Source: a virus
IMG/VR virus record: IMGVR_UViG_3300032431_000082
Span: 1 to 62,178 of that record
DNA length: 62,178 nt
Direction: 5' to 3' (one strand)
The notes beneath the pieces are model-generated. The model was given only the letters and a program-made list of their open reading frames with translations, was not told the origin of the DNA and searched no databases. The position numbers and the translations under genes were made by a program. How positions within the stretch are numbered: position 1 is the stretch's first letter; the number at the start of each line of letters is the position of its first letter. Below are positions 1 through 9,785 of this stretch, piece after piece.

Positions 1-1
1 A

Positions 2-448
2 ATATACTTAGCGGTTAGGGCAGTGCCTGGTATATCCCGGGTAGTACTAACAGAGCATGACCCTATCACGGGGTATTTCACTGTGTACGTAGATAGTAAT
101 GACACCACTCTACTGACAAGGGTGAGGGTGGTAGTGGATGAAGTAAAGGCAGCGGGTATATCATTCTTAGTGAGGCCTATGTTACCTAAACCGGTAAATA
201 TAGAAGTAGTAGTATCTGGTACTTTAGATATAGATAGTGATGTATTGAGGGGTGCCATCATATTATTAATAGAGAGCACCCCACCATCTGCTCCTTTGTA
301 CTTAGATATGATAAGGGGTGCAGCGTTAAAGGTGGCAGGTGTGCAGAGGGTTGTATCCATCACCCCTGATACGGATATACTGCCATCGGGGCAAGGGCAG
401 GTATTAGTGCCTGGTACTATCCTCATTACTACTATGAGTGGAGGATAG
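2..448 (+). CDS. baseplate J-like protein, C-terminal part (5' end outside window)
   Basis: The reading frame is open from base 2, so this is the 3' end of a gene that starts upstream; a GTG at 23 is internal, not the start. The readable part begins IYLAVRAVPGISRVVLTEHD and continues with TGYFTVYVDSND. This is the pattern at the C-terminal end of phage baseplate J-like proteins: a small helix ending in a 'VPGV' turn, then a strand carrying '.VTVYV.D'. The rest is a beta-rich ferredoxin-like half. Proteins of this family form the baseplate wedge around the tail hub. The next gene starts 5 bases after the stop, so the two are co-transcribed. The family call is by motif and context only. Confidence 0.6.
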   Translation: MYLAVRAVPGISRVVLTEHDPITGYFTVYVDSNDTTLLTRVRVVVDEVKAAGISFLVRPMLPKPVNIEVVVSGTLDIDSDVLRGAIILLIESTPPSAPLYLDMIRGAALKVAGVQRVVSITPDTDILPSGQGQVLVPGTILITTMSGG

Positions 449-452
449 GGTT

Positions 453-3400
453 ATGTATACGACACAAGATCTATGCCACGAGGCATTAATAGGATTACTT
501 ACGAGACCAGGGGGTGAGGCACTCACACTATCAATGGATGGTGAAGACCCACTGCGCCCATTAATACACATAGAGTTAACGAATACAGCGGGCCCATTAG
601 AGGGGCGCGTGGTAGGCCTTAAAGGTACGTTAACAACATCCCCGTATGAGCTAGCGTGTACTGATGATTGCTGGGACGGTGCTGGTATATGGACTACTGT
701 GCCCCCTATAGTTATTGATTACCCTGATTACCCATACGATGTAGATTGTGTGGATGAGGAGTGCATGCTCCCTTACAGACCTACTTGTTTAGTAGAGTAC
801 CTATCATTGGAGAATGTATGTGCGGTAGATGAGGCGGTAGATTGTAGTGCATGGGGGCGTGAGTACGTAACCAATTATAGGGTGGAGGTATTAACTGATT
901 GCGGTGCCCCCCCTGTACCTGTAGTAATGACTGATTGCGAGTTAGGTGAGTGTGTAGAACAGTGGGTTGGTACTGATTGGTGTAAGGTATATGACATAAA
1001 GGACACACCTCTCATACCTGTGGATGCAGACTGCTACGACCTAGAGTGTATAGCTACATGCCCCTCACGTGCAGGGAAGGTAGCCATATGTTGGGGCGGG
1101 CCCTTTGAGGATGGTGTAGTAGATGAAGAGTGTTATGTGAAGGGATACTATGTATCAGTGTATGACCCATCAGAGTGTGTAGATGAGTGTGTAGTGTCCC
1201 CATGGGTACCACTACAGTGGAGGGATTGTGAGGGTAATGTTTACCCTATGCAAGGTGGGCCTATTGATACGGTGTGGGTACCGGGTATACATGTAGTAGG
1301 AGATCTGACTTATAAGGTAGAAGTAGGGTGCACTGATAATTGTGTAGACGGTGATAGCAGTGAGTTAATAGTATCTGTACTGAGTACCCCATACGATAGT
1401 CTGTGCGTTGATAGTGACTGTATTAATGAGTATGTCCCAGTTGCCACAGGTAATTGGGTGGATGGTACTTGGGTAGTACAACCTATACATGAAGAACGTA
1501 TACCATATCAACACACGGTATATACCCCAATGGAGTGTGTGGATAGTGAGTGTGTAACTGATGACTGTTATGTAGATGGTATCTATACCTTAGTAGATAT
1601 GACATTAGGGGCGTGTAGTGTGGATATCTTACAGTACTTAATAGATAGTGCACCCACACCTTACTGTAGGGAGATAGATACTTACAGTATATGGGGTGGG
1701 TTTACTTGGCCCTTGTGCGAGGATGATAATAGGTCAGAGGAGATAATAGTATCCCGTACATGTATTGAGTGTGAGGAACAGGTATATGATGGCTTTACGT
1801 ACCGTAGACAGGGAGGGGATATTGAGTACTATGTCCGTGGTATGTCTAATGGGAAGGCAGTGTATGTAGTAGATATAGGGTACTTACACCCGACATGTTA
1901 TGAACCTATGTGGGTAGAGACTTGGGTGCCTATATATGAGGATGGTAGGTTCAGGGGTAAACATACATTACCAGTGGGTGTGATACCGTTCTTGAGGGTC
2001 AGAGAAGTCACTTATAGTAGAGATAAGGTAATACTGCATCACATAGAGTATGGGCGACCTACACTGGGTAGGGTGAGGACTAGTAGTCTCCTATACCATA
2101 ACTCAACTGATAGTGCTGTAGATATTGAAGAGTTGGCAGTTACATTAGTGGGTATAATGCTCGCCCCTTGTAGGGTGAAAGCCCCTTGCCAGACAGTACA
2201 AGGTAATGGGCCCGACCCATACTTAAACCCTTTAGTACTAGACAACTTAATACTATTGGCAGGGTTATTAGATAATGGTACTGTTATCCTTCCATCTGCT
2301 ATGAGCACTACTGATGCTTGTGGGATTAGTACTACCACCACCGCTACATCAGATACGACTGTAGTAACTAATCGCGTTGGTAGTATACCTAAGACGCTCA
2401 CGACTTATGCTACCTATGACTTGATATACAATGATGCCCTGTACACCAGACAACCTGCATACCCATTAGAGGATGGGATATTGGTAAATACCTGTATGGG
2501 TAAGTATTGGGATGATAACTACCCTGTAGATGACCACACCTTAGAAGAGTACGATTGCACGGCAGAGTGTGTAGATAAATGGGATGTTAAAGAGGTACTA
2601 CCTAGTAGGGAGGTATCTAATAGAACTGTCGCATGGGTGCTATTAGCTCTATCCACGTGGAGACATGCTATGGGGCCTATGGCAGTGATAGATGGGGCGA
2701 TAGATAGGGTTAGTAATTATCTGCTACAGGAGGTACATGGTAATGGGTTAGTTGGTAAGGGATGGACACATTCCGATACGTATAGAGATTCTGTACCAAT
2801 ACCCACTATAGAGACATCAACGAATGTAGTAGTGTACATAGCCCTAATGAAGGTATATGATCTCTATAGGTCTACTAGGGTACTATCATCTACTGTGAGG
2901 ATGTATGATGGGATGATGGGCTACCTATGGGATAATAGGTGGGGTGCCTTCACGCATGGCATATCAGACACACCCCATATAAGTCTAGATTCTATATTAC
3001 ATGGTATATGGTTTGGGTATGCCATGGGCAGGGCGGAGATAGTAGAGGGAGGGTTGGGGTTATTACAGACACGTACCAGACCCATATCTTTACTACCATC
3101 ACAGCCTATCTGGGATGCACATAGTATTAGGGGGTGTACTTTAATAGGTAGTCCTAGTAGGGCTATAACCTGTGAGACATTACCTGTATATCATGAGGTA
3201 AATACTACATTAGAGATTATCAAGACATTAACTAGGTGTGGTATTAGGTACACTGACCCATACACGAAGTTGGTAATGGTAGGGGACGTAGAACATAAAG
3301 GTTATCTGAGGATGTTATTAGATGGTATGAGTACCTTAGTAGCTAATAATCAATACACAGTACCATACCTCCCCTTATTAGATGATTACCGCACTCTATG

Positions 3401-4415
3401 GTTAAAGCATATGACAGAGGAGAGGTATGGCATACCTTCATACTGCTATGCTGATTGCTTATACCACTGCCCTGATGCAGCACCTACTACATTATGGGCC
3501 CATGACCTATTCCAAGTACATGCCAATCATGAAGTAGATATGTCTATCTTCCATAAAGCATTCTTACGATCTAAACTACCATTCTCTGTGCCCATTGAGT
3601 ACGATTGGCCATCTCTTGAGGCATTGACAGGTAAGGTGGGGATAGTACTAGATAACTGGTCACATGAGTTAGCGATGACTTACGGTGCCTTATTAAGGGG
3701 TAGGAGGGGGGCAGGTTTATCACAGGCAGTAGCCACTCAATTAGATGATTACTGGCCTGTAGTATCAAGGGAGCCTATGGAAGGTGATGACAGTTTAAGG
3801 GGGCGTTTGAGAGATAGATTATCTAGGGGCATTAACTCTACTAAGAGTGGGTTGATGCGATTACTAGGTACGCTACGCTCACCAGCGTTGCTAGGTAAGG
3901 ATACTTCCATACAAGGGCCACGCATATTGGGGTTACAGACATTACCTGCAGATACTAGATTCCCTAGCTACGCTGCCAAGTACCACGGTGGGGATAACAT
4001 ATACCCTTCATTCACATTAGATACCAATATTATGTTGAGTACTAAACAGGTACTAGATGTAAGGGAGGCTAAGGCATTTGGTGTATTAGATAATTACATA
4101 GGGAGGGCATTCTTACAATGTGCACAAGTACCAGCACCTACATTGAATATGAGTGTAACAGTAGGGGGCACGCCCCGCGTACATGCGGTATACCCGTGCT
4201 GTGATACTCTCGGCCCGTGTACTAGAGTGCGTGTAGATCTATACCTAAATGGGTTATATCCATACCCCTTGTATGTGGGGTTAGGCAATGATGGTATATG
4301 GTTCTTATCTAGGACGCATACTGATAGGACTAAGTGGATGTTCAGACCATGGCAGATGTTTATGGAGATAGTCACACCAGTAGGGTACGTATTACAGGAG
4401 ATAGTAGTCAGATGA
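453..4415 (+). CDS. cysteine-rich tail/baseplate structural protein, 1320 aa
   Basis: The frame is open from a GTG at 438, but ATG 453 is preferred because GGAGGA lies 7 bases upstream. The N-terminal ~550 residues hold more than 30 cysteines in recurring short motifs such as ECVDSEC, DCVDEEC and ECVDEC, spaced among beta-strand-like segments; this looks like a row of small repeated domains that could be disulfide-linked. Around residues 750-950 the sequence becomes helical (WVLLALSTWRHAMG, TSTNVVVYIALMKVYDLY), resembling an alpha/alpha toroid of the kind found in polysaccharide-active enzymes. I cannot identify a catalytic site. The C-terminal ~200 residues are again beta-rich. Position between the J-like gene and the DUF4815 proteins makes it a virion tail or adhesion component. 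The exact role is unknown. Confidence 0.75.
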   Translation: MYTTQDLCHEALIGLLTRPGGEALTLSMDGEDPLRPLIHIELTNTAGPLEGRVVGLKGTLTTSPYELACTDDCWDGAGIWTTVPPIVIDYPDYPYDVDCVDEECMLPYRPTCLVEYLSLENVCAVDEAVDCSAWGREYVTNYRVEVLTDCGAPPVPVVMTDCELGECVEQWVGTDWCKVYDIKDTPLIPVDADCYDLECIATCPSRAGKVAICWGGPFEDGVVDEECYVKGYYVSVYDPSECVDECVVSPWVPLQWRDCEGNVYPMQGGPIDTVWVPGIHVVGDLTYKVEVGCTDNCVDGDSSELIVSVLSTPYDSLCVDSDCINEYVPVATGNWVDGTWVVQPIHEERIPYQHTVYTPMECVDSECVTDDCYVDGIYTLVDMTLGACSVDILQYLIDSAPTPYCREIDTYSIWGGFTWPLCEDDNRSEEIIVSRTCIECEEQVYDGFTYRRQGGDIEYYVRGMSNGKAVYVVDIGYLHPTCYEPMWVETWVPIYEDGRFRGKHTLPVGVIPFLRVREVTYSRDKVILHHIEYGRPTLGRVRTSSLLYHNSTDSAVDIEELAVTLVGIMLAPCRVKAPCQTVQGNGPDPYLNPLVLDNLILLAGLLDNGTVILPSAMSTTDACGISTTTTATSDTTVVTNRVGSIPKTLTTYATYDLIYNDALYTRQPAYPLEDGILVNTCMGKYWDDNYPVDDHTLEEYDCTAECVDKWDVKEVLPSREVSNRTVAWVLLALSTWRHAMGPMAVIDGAIDRVSNYLLQEVHGNGLVGKGWTHSDTYRDSVPIPTIETSTNVVVYIALMKVYDLYRSTRVLSSTVRMYDGMMGYLWDNRWGAFTHGISDTPHISLDSILHGIWFGYAMGRAEIVEGGLGLLQTRTRPISLLPSQPIWDAHSIRGCTLIGSPSRAITCETLPVYHEVNTTLEIIKTLTRCGIRYTDPYTKLVMVGDVEHKGYLRMLLDGMSTLVANNQYTVPYLPLLDDYRTLWLKHMTEERYGIPSYCYADCLYHCPDAAPTTLWAHDLFQVHANHEVDMSIFHKAFLRSKLPFSVPIEYDWPSLEALTGKVGIVLDNWSHELAMTYGALLRGRRGAGLSQAVATQLDDYWPVVSREPMEGDDSLRGRLRDRLSRGINSTKSGLMRLLGTLRSPALLGKDTSIQGPRILGLQTLPADTRFPSYAAKYHGGDNIYPSFTLDTNIMLSTKQVLDVREAKAFGVLDNYIGRAFLQCAQVPAPTLNMSVTVGGTPRVHAVYPCCDTLGPCTRVRVDLYLNGLYPYPLYVGLGNDGIWFLSRTHTDRTKWMFRPWQMFMEIVTPVGYVLQEIVVR
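3871..3894. repeat. dispersed palindromic repeat, family A, in coding sequence
   Basis: CGCTACGCTCACCAGCGTTG followed by CTAG is an imperfect palindrome (ACGCT/AGCGT arms). Near-copies occur at 26952-26976 and 42206-42230. This copy lies inside the 1320-residue structural gene without breaking its frame. Confidence 0.6.
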
Positions 4416-5524
4416 GTAAGAAGGTATTAATAGTGGGAGCCGGCCCCAGAGGTATAGCTGTAGCCATAGAAGCTAAGAGTAGGGGGTATGAGTGTGTGCT
4501 CATAGATAAGTACCCCATGACCTCATGGAATGATACGGCGCCGGGCATGATGATGAGGAGCCCACTATGCTTTGACTTAGTGTACCCCGGGTCTAGTACA
4601 TGGGATGATTACTCGCTCATGAAGTATGTAAATCCTAGTACTACTGAATCACATTGGGGGGAGTGTCAGCAAAGAGGCATGGAGTACCAAGAAGATAGGT
4701 GCTCACGTGATACATTTATATCCTATGCTACTAAATGCTTACATAAGACGCAGTACCCAGTCATCAAAGATAGAGTATTGATGGTAGGTAAAACGTGGGT
4801 GAGAACTAGTAATGAATATATTATTGGGGATGTAGTAGTAGTAGCTACAGGTTTATCCCCTATAACTAATATCCCGCAGTGGGTGGAACCTGTAAGTCAT
4901 AAGTTAGTAACTACTAGGGAGATCATTGATGGTGTACCTCTGGGAACCTATGCTGTAATAGGGTCGGGGCAGAGTGCTGCGGAGTACTCACTACTACTAT
5001 CTACGCAAGGTCATAAGGTGTATTGGTTAGTTAATGATAGGCCAAGGGTATCACAGTACCCGGCCCCTAGCTATATAGACTGGGGGTTAAAGAGTGCACT
5101 ATCAGGGTATTACCGCACTATCCCCAGTGACATGATGAAGGAAGAGTACATGATGCAGATAGGACAGTGGCAACCATCTATCACACCTATGGTATCTACA
5201 TTAATACATCAACAAGGTAATAGTATATCTATACTTGAAGGGCCTGGCAGTAGGGAGGGGTACCAGACGTGGGAGACCCTACATAGAAAGATTGATGGGG
5301 TATTACTGTGTACTGGCAGTAAACCCTCGGCCATTGATTATGGTGAGGAACCATATAGAGTGGCGGGTAAGTTAGTACTAGATAGTTTCATGGCCAGTAA
5401 TGGTGTGTACCACACAGGGTTAGTGGCGGTAGGGTATGATGGTCCTAGACAAGCATCCCTAATTAGTGCAGGGATAACAGCTAAGGAGATATTAGACCAT
5501 GCCGATCTGGATAGCCAATCATAG
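4412..5524 (+). CDS. flavin-dependent monooxygenase-like oxidoreductase (SidA/lysine N-hydroxylase type), 370 aa
   Basis: ATG 4412 overlaps the previous stop codon (ATGA); the frame is open further upstream but this start gives a Rossmann fold directly at the N-terminus. KKVLIVGAGPRGIAVAIEAK (residues 3-22) is the FAD-binding dinucleotide fold with GxGPxG. ATGLSP (145-150) is the second FAD motif, and VIGSGQSAAEY (182-192) is the NADPH-binding fold with GxGxSA. The segment PGMMMRSPLCFDLV (45-58) recalls the substrate-entry region of N-hydroxylating monooxygenases and related Baeyer-Villiger enzymes. It sits in frame-overlap with tail genes on both sides, so it is made together with virion proteins. 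Substrate cannot be read from the sequence; it may modify a small molecule or a virion protein. Confidence 0.8.
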   Translation: MSKKVLIVGAGPRGIAVAIEAKSRGYECVLIDKYPMTSWNDTAPGMMMRSPLCFDLVYPGSSTWDDYSLMKYVNPSTTESHWGECQQRGMEYQEDRCSRDTFISYATKCLHKTQYPVIKDRVLMVGKTWVRTSNEYIIGDVVVVATGLSPITNIPQWVEPVSHKLVTTREIIDGVPLGTYAVIGSGQSAAEYSLLLSTQGHKVYWLVNDRPRVSQYPAPSYIDWGLKSALSGYYRTIPSDMMKEEYMMQIGQWQPSITPMVSTLIHQQGNSISILEGPGSREGYQTWETLHRKIDGVLLCTGSKPSAIDYGEEPYRVAGKLVLDSFMASNGVYHTGLVAVGYDGPRQASLISAGITAKEILDHADLDSQS

Positions 5525-6071
5525 TTTCACTAATACTCACACTGTATCCCGCATACTATCCATGATAGTTGCGGGCCCTTACTACTTCTCTTTATCACGT
5601 ACATTACGGTGGGTGGACGTGCCCCCTACACCATTAGCTACGGATACATTAATACCTACAGAGGTATTGGTATATAAGAGAGCGTACGAAGTATTAGCTG
5701 CATTCAGGAACCCTTGTGGCCCTAGAGAATTACCGACCGGCCCCAGAGGTGAAAGTGAGAGATGGTCATTGGTCCCCCCTGAAGTAGTGTTACTGCAGAA
5801 GGATGGCACATATACCCCTAACATTACTCACCTATACATTTCACTATTAGTAGAAGAGACAGACCATGCCGCCCCATACAGTAATGTGGTCGGATTACAT
5901 TCAGGTATACGCCTCACGCTTGATGCTAATGTAGGGGAGGCAGAGCAGATTATTACGTACCCACCCTCTATGATTAGTTCTAGTGGTACGTTGCATTGGT
6001 TAGCGTATACTAGTCCCATTGAGCGTGTCTTACGCTTAAGTCACGAGATATCATTCCTCCTCACCCCATAA
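5499..6071 (+). CDS. unrecognised tail-module protein, 190 aa
   Basis: ATG 5499 lies 26 bases inside the end of the oxidoreductase gene and has AAGGAGAT 7 bases upstream, a good ribosome binding site. The protein is soluble, with no membrane segment or signal peptide visible. It contains PYYFSLSRTLRWVDVPPTP near the start and is beta-rich afterwards. I do not recognise a family. Its place between baseplate-like genes and the DUF4815 protein suggests a baseplate wedge or adaptor component. The next gene begins 3 bases after its stop, with no clear ribosome binding site of its own. Confidence 0.7.
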   Translation: MPIWIANHSFTNTHTVSRILSMIVAGPYYFSLSRTLRWVDVPPTPLATDTLIPTEVLVYKRAYEVLAAFRNPCGPRELPTGPRGESERWSLVPPEVVLLQKDGTYTPNITHLYISLLVEETDHAAPYSNVVGLHSGIRLTLDANVGEAEQIITYPPSMISSSGTLHWLAYTSPIERVLRLSHEISFLLTP

Positions 6072-6074
6072 ACT

Positions 6075-9000
6075 ATGCCACCTATTAATTCATATAGAGA
6101 TAACCCCCTATACCCAGATAGATATGTAGATGGTTCTAATTGGGTACGTGTCCTCCCTATACCGGGGAGGGCATTACAGACATCTGAGATAACTGAGGTG
6201 CAGTCGATATTCCAGGGGCAGATGAAGATGGCTCTGAGCGCCATGTATAGAGAAGGTAGTGCTATATCTGGGCTGCGGGTAATAGGCACCGGCCCTACTT
6301 ACACTATAACTAATGGTCACTTCTACGTACAGGGTATGACAGTACCTGTAGAGGGTGTACTAGCATTCACACCTAGCATTACTCAGACTGTATATGTAAT
6401 GGTATCTGAGACCATCCTAACGGAAGTGACGACACCTTCACTGAGAGACCCTATTAGAGGCACGGGCTATGGATTAGAAGGGGCGCATAGATTAGTGTGG
6501 AGTGGAGTTATAACTAATATGCCGGGGCCTTCATCGTATCCTATAGCGAGTATTAGTAGTGATGGGCAAGTAGTGCAGAGACCATTGGGGGGGGGTAATG
6601 ATAGGTGCCTCGATATGTTAGCTGCCTATACTAAGGATCGTATGGGTGACTTCCTATTAGAAGGTATGTTGGTAACCTATGGGGGGGTTAGGCAATCAAC
6701 ATCAACACCCTTATCCACTTATAAGAAAGGTGAGGTAGATAGATTATCTAGTGAATTGTTGGAGTACAATGCACTACTTACTACTTCTGGTACAGAGTTA
6801 TCAAAGGTTAGGCTAGAACTAGAAGTAGCTGTGGGTATTGCTACACAGTCACCATCTGCCCCTAATAGATTTATAGTGGATACTAAGAGGAAGAGGGTTC
6901 AGGAGTTGGAGGCTATAATGGGCTCCCTGTCAGCGGAGACTATAACCATAACTGCACAGTTATCTTCTATGTCATCTACATTACCCTTGAGGGAACTATT
7001 GAATATATCTCCAGGGGTTGTGTACATTAGTGGGTACCGTATAGATAAGGCGACACCTACGACAATAGAAGTGCCTAGGAGTAATGCCATAGAGGAAGTA
7101 GAGGCAGCTAAGTTCACATACATTAGCGCCCCCGCATCTAGTGTACGCACCTTACTCCCTTCAGGTTTATATACAGATGGTGGGAGTACATCATTAGTAT
7201 TTACGGGCATACCTTACTTAGCAGGGTACATTACTATCACAGCCACCTACCAGTGGACTACATCTAATAGACCCCTGTATGACTTAGTAGAGGCATTCCA
7301 GAAGGGTGTATGTACTTATACAAGTAATGTTTCATTAGCTCCCTCAACATTAAAGGAGGCATTACTCAGAGTAGTGAGTATATCTATGACAGGGGTTAGT
7401 ACATTATTAATAGCTAGTCAATATAGGGATAGTCTCATAGGTCTAACTATCACATCTAATAGGTATGAGGTGGATGTAGAGAGTGCTTATCTTACATCAC
7501 CAAGTCCTGCCCTTACCTCCTATGAGTTAGGGCGCAAGCCTGTGGCGGATATAGTGCGTGTAGTGGCAGACCTAGAGGCCACTCTATTGCCTATTACTAG
7601 GGGCACTAATAGAGATGAGTTAGGGGATGATACTATATTCATTATCAAGGAAGTAGTGCAGGGTCTAGTACGGTACGTAGAAGGTAGAGACTACACATTA
7701 TATGGTCAGGGCTGGATTGAATGGAAGCCGGGTGTAGGGCCAGTGTTAGGCTCCACCTATTACGTTACCTATATATATACACAGCCTTTGAATAAGGGTA
7801 TAGATTATCGCCTACTAGGGGATAGGGTAGAGTTAATTAATAGCACAAGGCGCCCTGCTCCAGGATATACATTCACAGTTGATTACACATACTCACTACC
7901 ACAGATGGGGAGAGTATTTATAGATAGGGATGGTGTCATAGGGTATAGTCTATCACCGCCCTCTATTGAGCCAGTGCCACCTCAAGCATCTATAGGTACA
8001 TTAACATTGGCTACCTTCACTTTAATTAGGGGCGGTGTAGTAGTACACAATCAGGCAGTGCGTAGACTATCGGTGGCAGATATAAGTGCCCTCCTCAGAG
8101 AGTACCGTAATAGAGCACTGCTAAGTACATTACCCGTGGCTAATGTAAGCGTAGATAGTAATGTATCTATCACCCCTAGTTATATAACTACTCCGACTAG
8201 GTATATGAATGTACCCATTAAGTACATGGGGGGAGGGCACTTGCATAGGGGTCACCACGTGACATTACCATACAGCGCACAGCCTTACCTAGAACAAGGT
8301 AGGGTCACGTCGATTCACACACTGAAACCATATAGTACGCCGCAGATATACCTACACCCGCAGGTCATATCAGCTACCGCTGTCACTGCTACTGGTATAC
8401 AACCTTGCAGTGACATACCGGGGCAGGCACCTTGGACGAACGCAATGATGCCAGCTACACCCACAGTTACCACATTTGTATTAGTAGTGAGTGTGGGGTT
8501 AGATGATGCACAGACTTACGCTATACTATACGCGGGCAAGAATGTATCATATACGGTCAAGGTAGGGTTTAATACTGCATCAGGCATCAGGCCAGTGAAA
8601 GGGAGGGTAGAGTTATATATATCGTTAGTGGGCGCTATCCCAGGATCTTACAGGGTAGAACTGAAACCCATAGGCATTACATCATTATCTGCAGCTACAT
8701 CATTAACTATACTGCACCCCCTATACAGGCAATTGGGTATTGATAGTAGCTCATTACCTAGTGCACTATATACATCATCAGTAGCGGCCCCATTATCGCA
8801 GACAATTATAGTGCCAGAAGATATACACCTTAGTTCTATAGGTTTATATCTGCGGTATATAGACAGTGGTGCTACTGTGTGGGTGACTGTAGATACTATT
8901 GATACAACGCTTACCTTGAGGAAGGTAATAGCTAAAGGCACATTAGTATCACCAACCACTTCTTCTAAAGGGGAGGAGGTTACGAGGGTACAGTTGGAGT

Positions 9001-9785
9001 ACCCTGTATATTTAGAGAGTGGTAGAAGATACCAGATATCCTTACACGTACATGGTGGGGAAGTAGATATATACACAGCCACCCTAGGGAAGAAAGATGT
9101 ACGGGATGGCAGTTACGTAGGGGGGCAATTACTATACTTGGGAGAGGTGTCAATATCAGGGGATGGTGTGAATATTATCCCTTTACCACAAGAAGATTTG
9201 AGCCATACCTTGTACATAGCTAAGTACCTAATGAACCCATTGGTAATAGCTTTAGGTACATATGGTCTGCCCGACCTCCTGACACCATTGACAGCATTCT
9301 GTGTGAATGGTGTGGATGTACTACCACCTGGTACAAGTATATTGTATGAGTACAAATCAGATAGCACATGGAAGCCATTTAATAGGGGGTCTATTAAGTG
9401 TATTAATCCTACGTCCAGTATTATCTTGAGGGCGACGATGTACACATCTAGGGCGACACTGACACCTTCCCTAACATTAGAGGGCGTTACAGTTAGCCTA
9501 TATAGTAATGCAGAGTCAGGCACTCTTAGGGGGGAGAGTGCTGCTACTCAACACACAGGAGGACGTTTATCATTTAAGAAGAGAGGCTCGCAAGGTACTG
9601 CCACACCCTCTACATCAATTACAGAAGCGGTGTGGGTACCTATGACATTAGTGAGTGCTGTACCAGTGGGTGATGACATTAGGTACACGTATAGTTCAAG
9701 CCATAGTACATCATACTCATCGGAGTGGAGTATAGCCTTGTGGGATAGGCCATCTATACGTGAGGTAATGTATGACATATTATGA
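6075..9785 (+). CDS. DUF4815-type tail/baseplate structural protein, 1236 aa
   Basis: The N-terminus reads NWVRVLPIPGRALQTSEI followed by TEVQSIFQGQMK. This is the signature of DUF4815 phage structural proteins ('..PGRALQ..EL.ELQ..', the head of large baseplate/fibre-network proteins). The first ~330 residues include a helical linker (residues ~230-310, SSELLEYNALLTTSGTELSK) typical of a coiled-coil stalk. The remaining ~900 residues are beta-sandwich-like segments rich in Ser, Thr, Tyr and Gly. The start ATG lies 3 bases after the preceding stop and has no clear Shine-Dalgarno, so translation is probably coupled. The downstream gene is a paralogue for the N-terminal domain. Likely role: a large baseplate-attached structural protein that organises side fibres. 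Confidence 0.75.
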   Translation: MPPINSYRDNPLYPDRYVDGSNWVRVLPIPGRALQTSEITEVQSIFQGQMKMALSAMYREGSAISGLRVIGTGPTYTITNGHFYVQGMTVPVEGVLAFTPSITQTVYVMVSETILTEVTTPSLRDPIRGTGYGLEGAHRLVWSGVITNMPGPSSYPIASISSDGQVVQRPLGGGNDRCLDMLAAYTKDRMGDFLLEGMLVTYGGVRQSTSTPLSTYKKGEVDRLSSELLEYNALLTTSGTELSKVRLELEVAVGIATQSPSAPNRFIVDTKRKRVQELEAIMGSLSAETITITAQLSSMSSTLPLRELLNISPGVVYISGYRIDKATPTTIEVPRSNAIEEVEAAKFTYISAPASSVRTLLPSGLYTDGGSTSLVFTGIPYLAGYITITATYQWTTSNRPLYDLVEAFQKGVCTYTSNVSLAPSTLKEALLRVVSISMTGVSTLLIASQYRDSLIGLTITSNRYEVDVESAYLTSPSPALTSYELGRKPVADIVRVVADLEATLLPITRGTNRDELGDDTIFIIKEVVQGLVRYVEGRDYTLYGQGWIEWKPGVGPVLGSTYYVTYIYTQPLNKGIDYRLLGDRVELINSTRRPAPGYTFTVDYTYSLPQMGRVFIDRDGVIGYSLSPPSIEPVPPQASIGTLTLATFTLIRGGVVVHNQAVRRLSVADISALLREYRNRALLSTLPVANVSVDSNVSITPSYITTPTRYMNVPIKYMGGGHLHRGHHVTLPYSAQPYLEQGRVTSIHTLKPYSTPQIYLHPQVISATAVTATGIQPCSDIPGQAPWTNAMMPATPTVTTFVLVVSVGLDDAQTYAILYAGKNVSYTVKVGFNTASGIRPVKGRVELYISLVGAIPGSYRVELKPIGITSLSAATSLTILHPLYRQLGIDSSSLPSALYTSSVAAPLSQTIIVPEDIHLSSIGLYLRYIDSGATVWVTVDTIDTTLTLRKVIAKGTLVSPTTSSKGEEVTRVQLEYPVYLESGRRYQISLHVHGGEVDIYTATLGKKDVRDGSYVGGQLLYLGEVSISGDGVNIIPLPQEDLSHTLYIAKYLMNPLVIALGTYGLPDLLTPLTAFCVNGVDVLPPGTSILYEYKSDSTWKPFNRGSIKCINPTSSIILRATMYTSRATLTPSLTLEGVTVSLYSNAESGTLRGESAATQHTGGRLSFKKRGSQGTATPSTSITEAVWVPMTLVSAVPVGDDIRYTYSSSHSTSYSSEWSIALWDRPSIREVMYDIL

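Noticed and set aside
6041-6289. 82-residue minus-strand frame at the start of the DUF4815 gene
   Set aside because: Overlaps two good plus-strand genes and has no motif or ribosome binding site.
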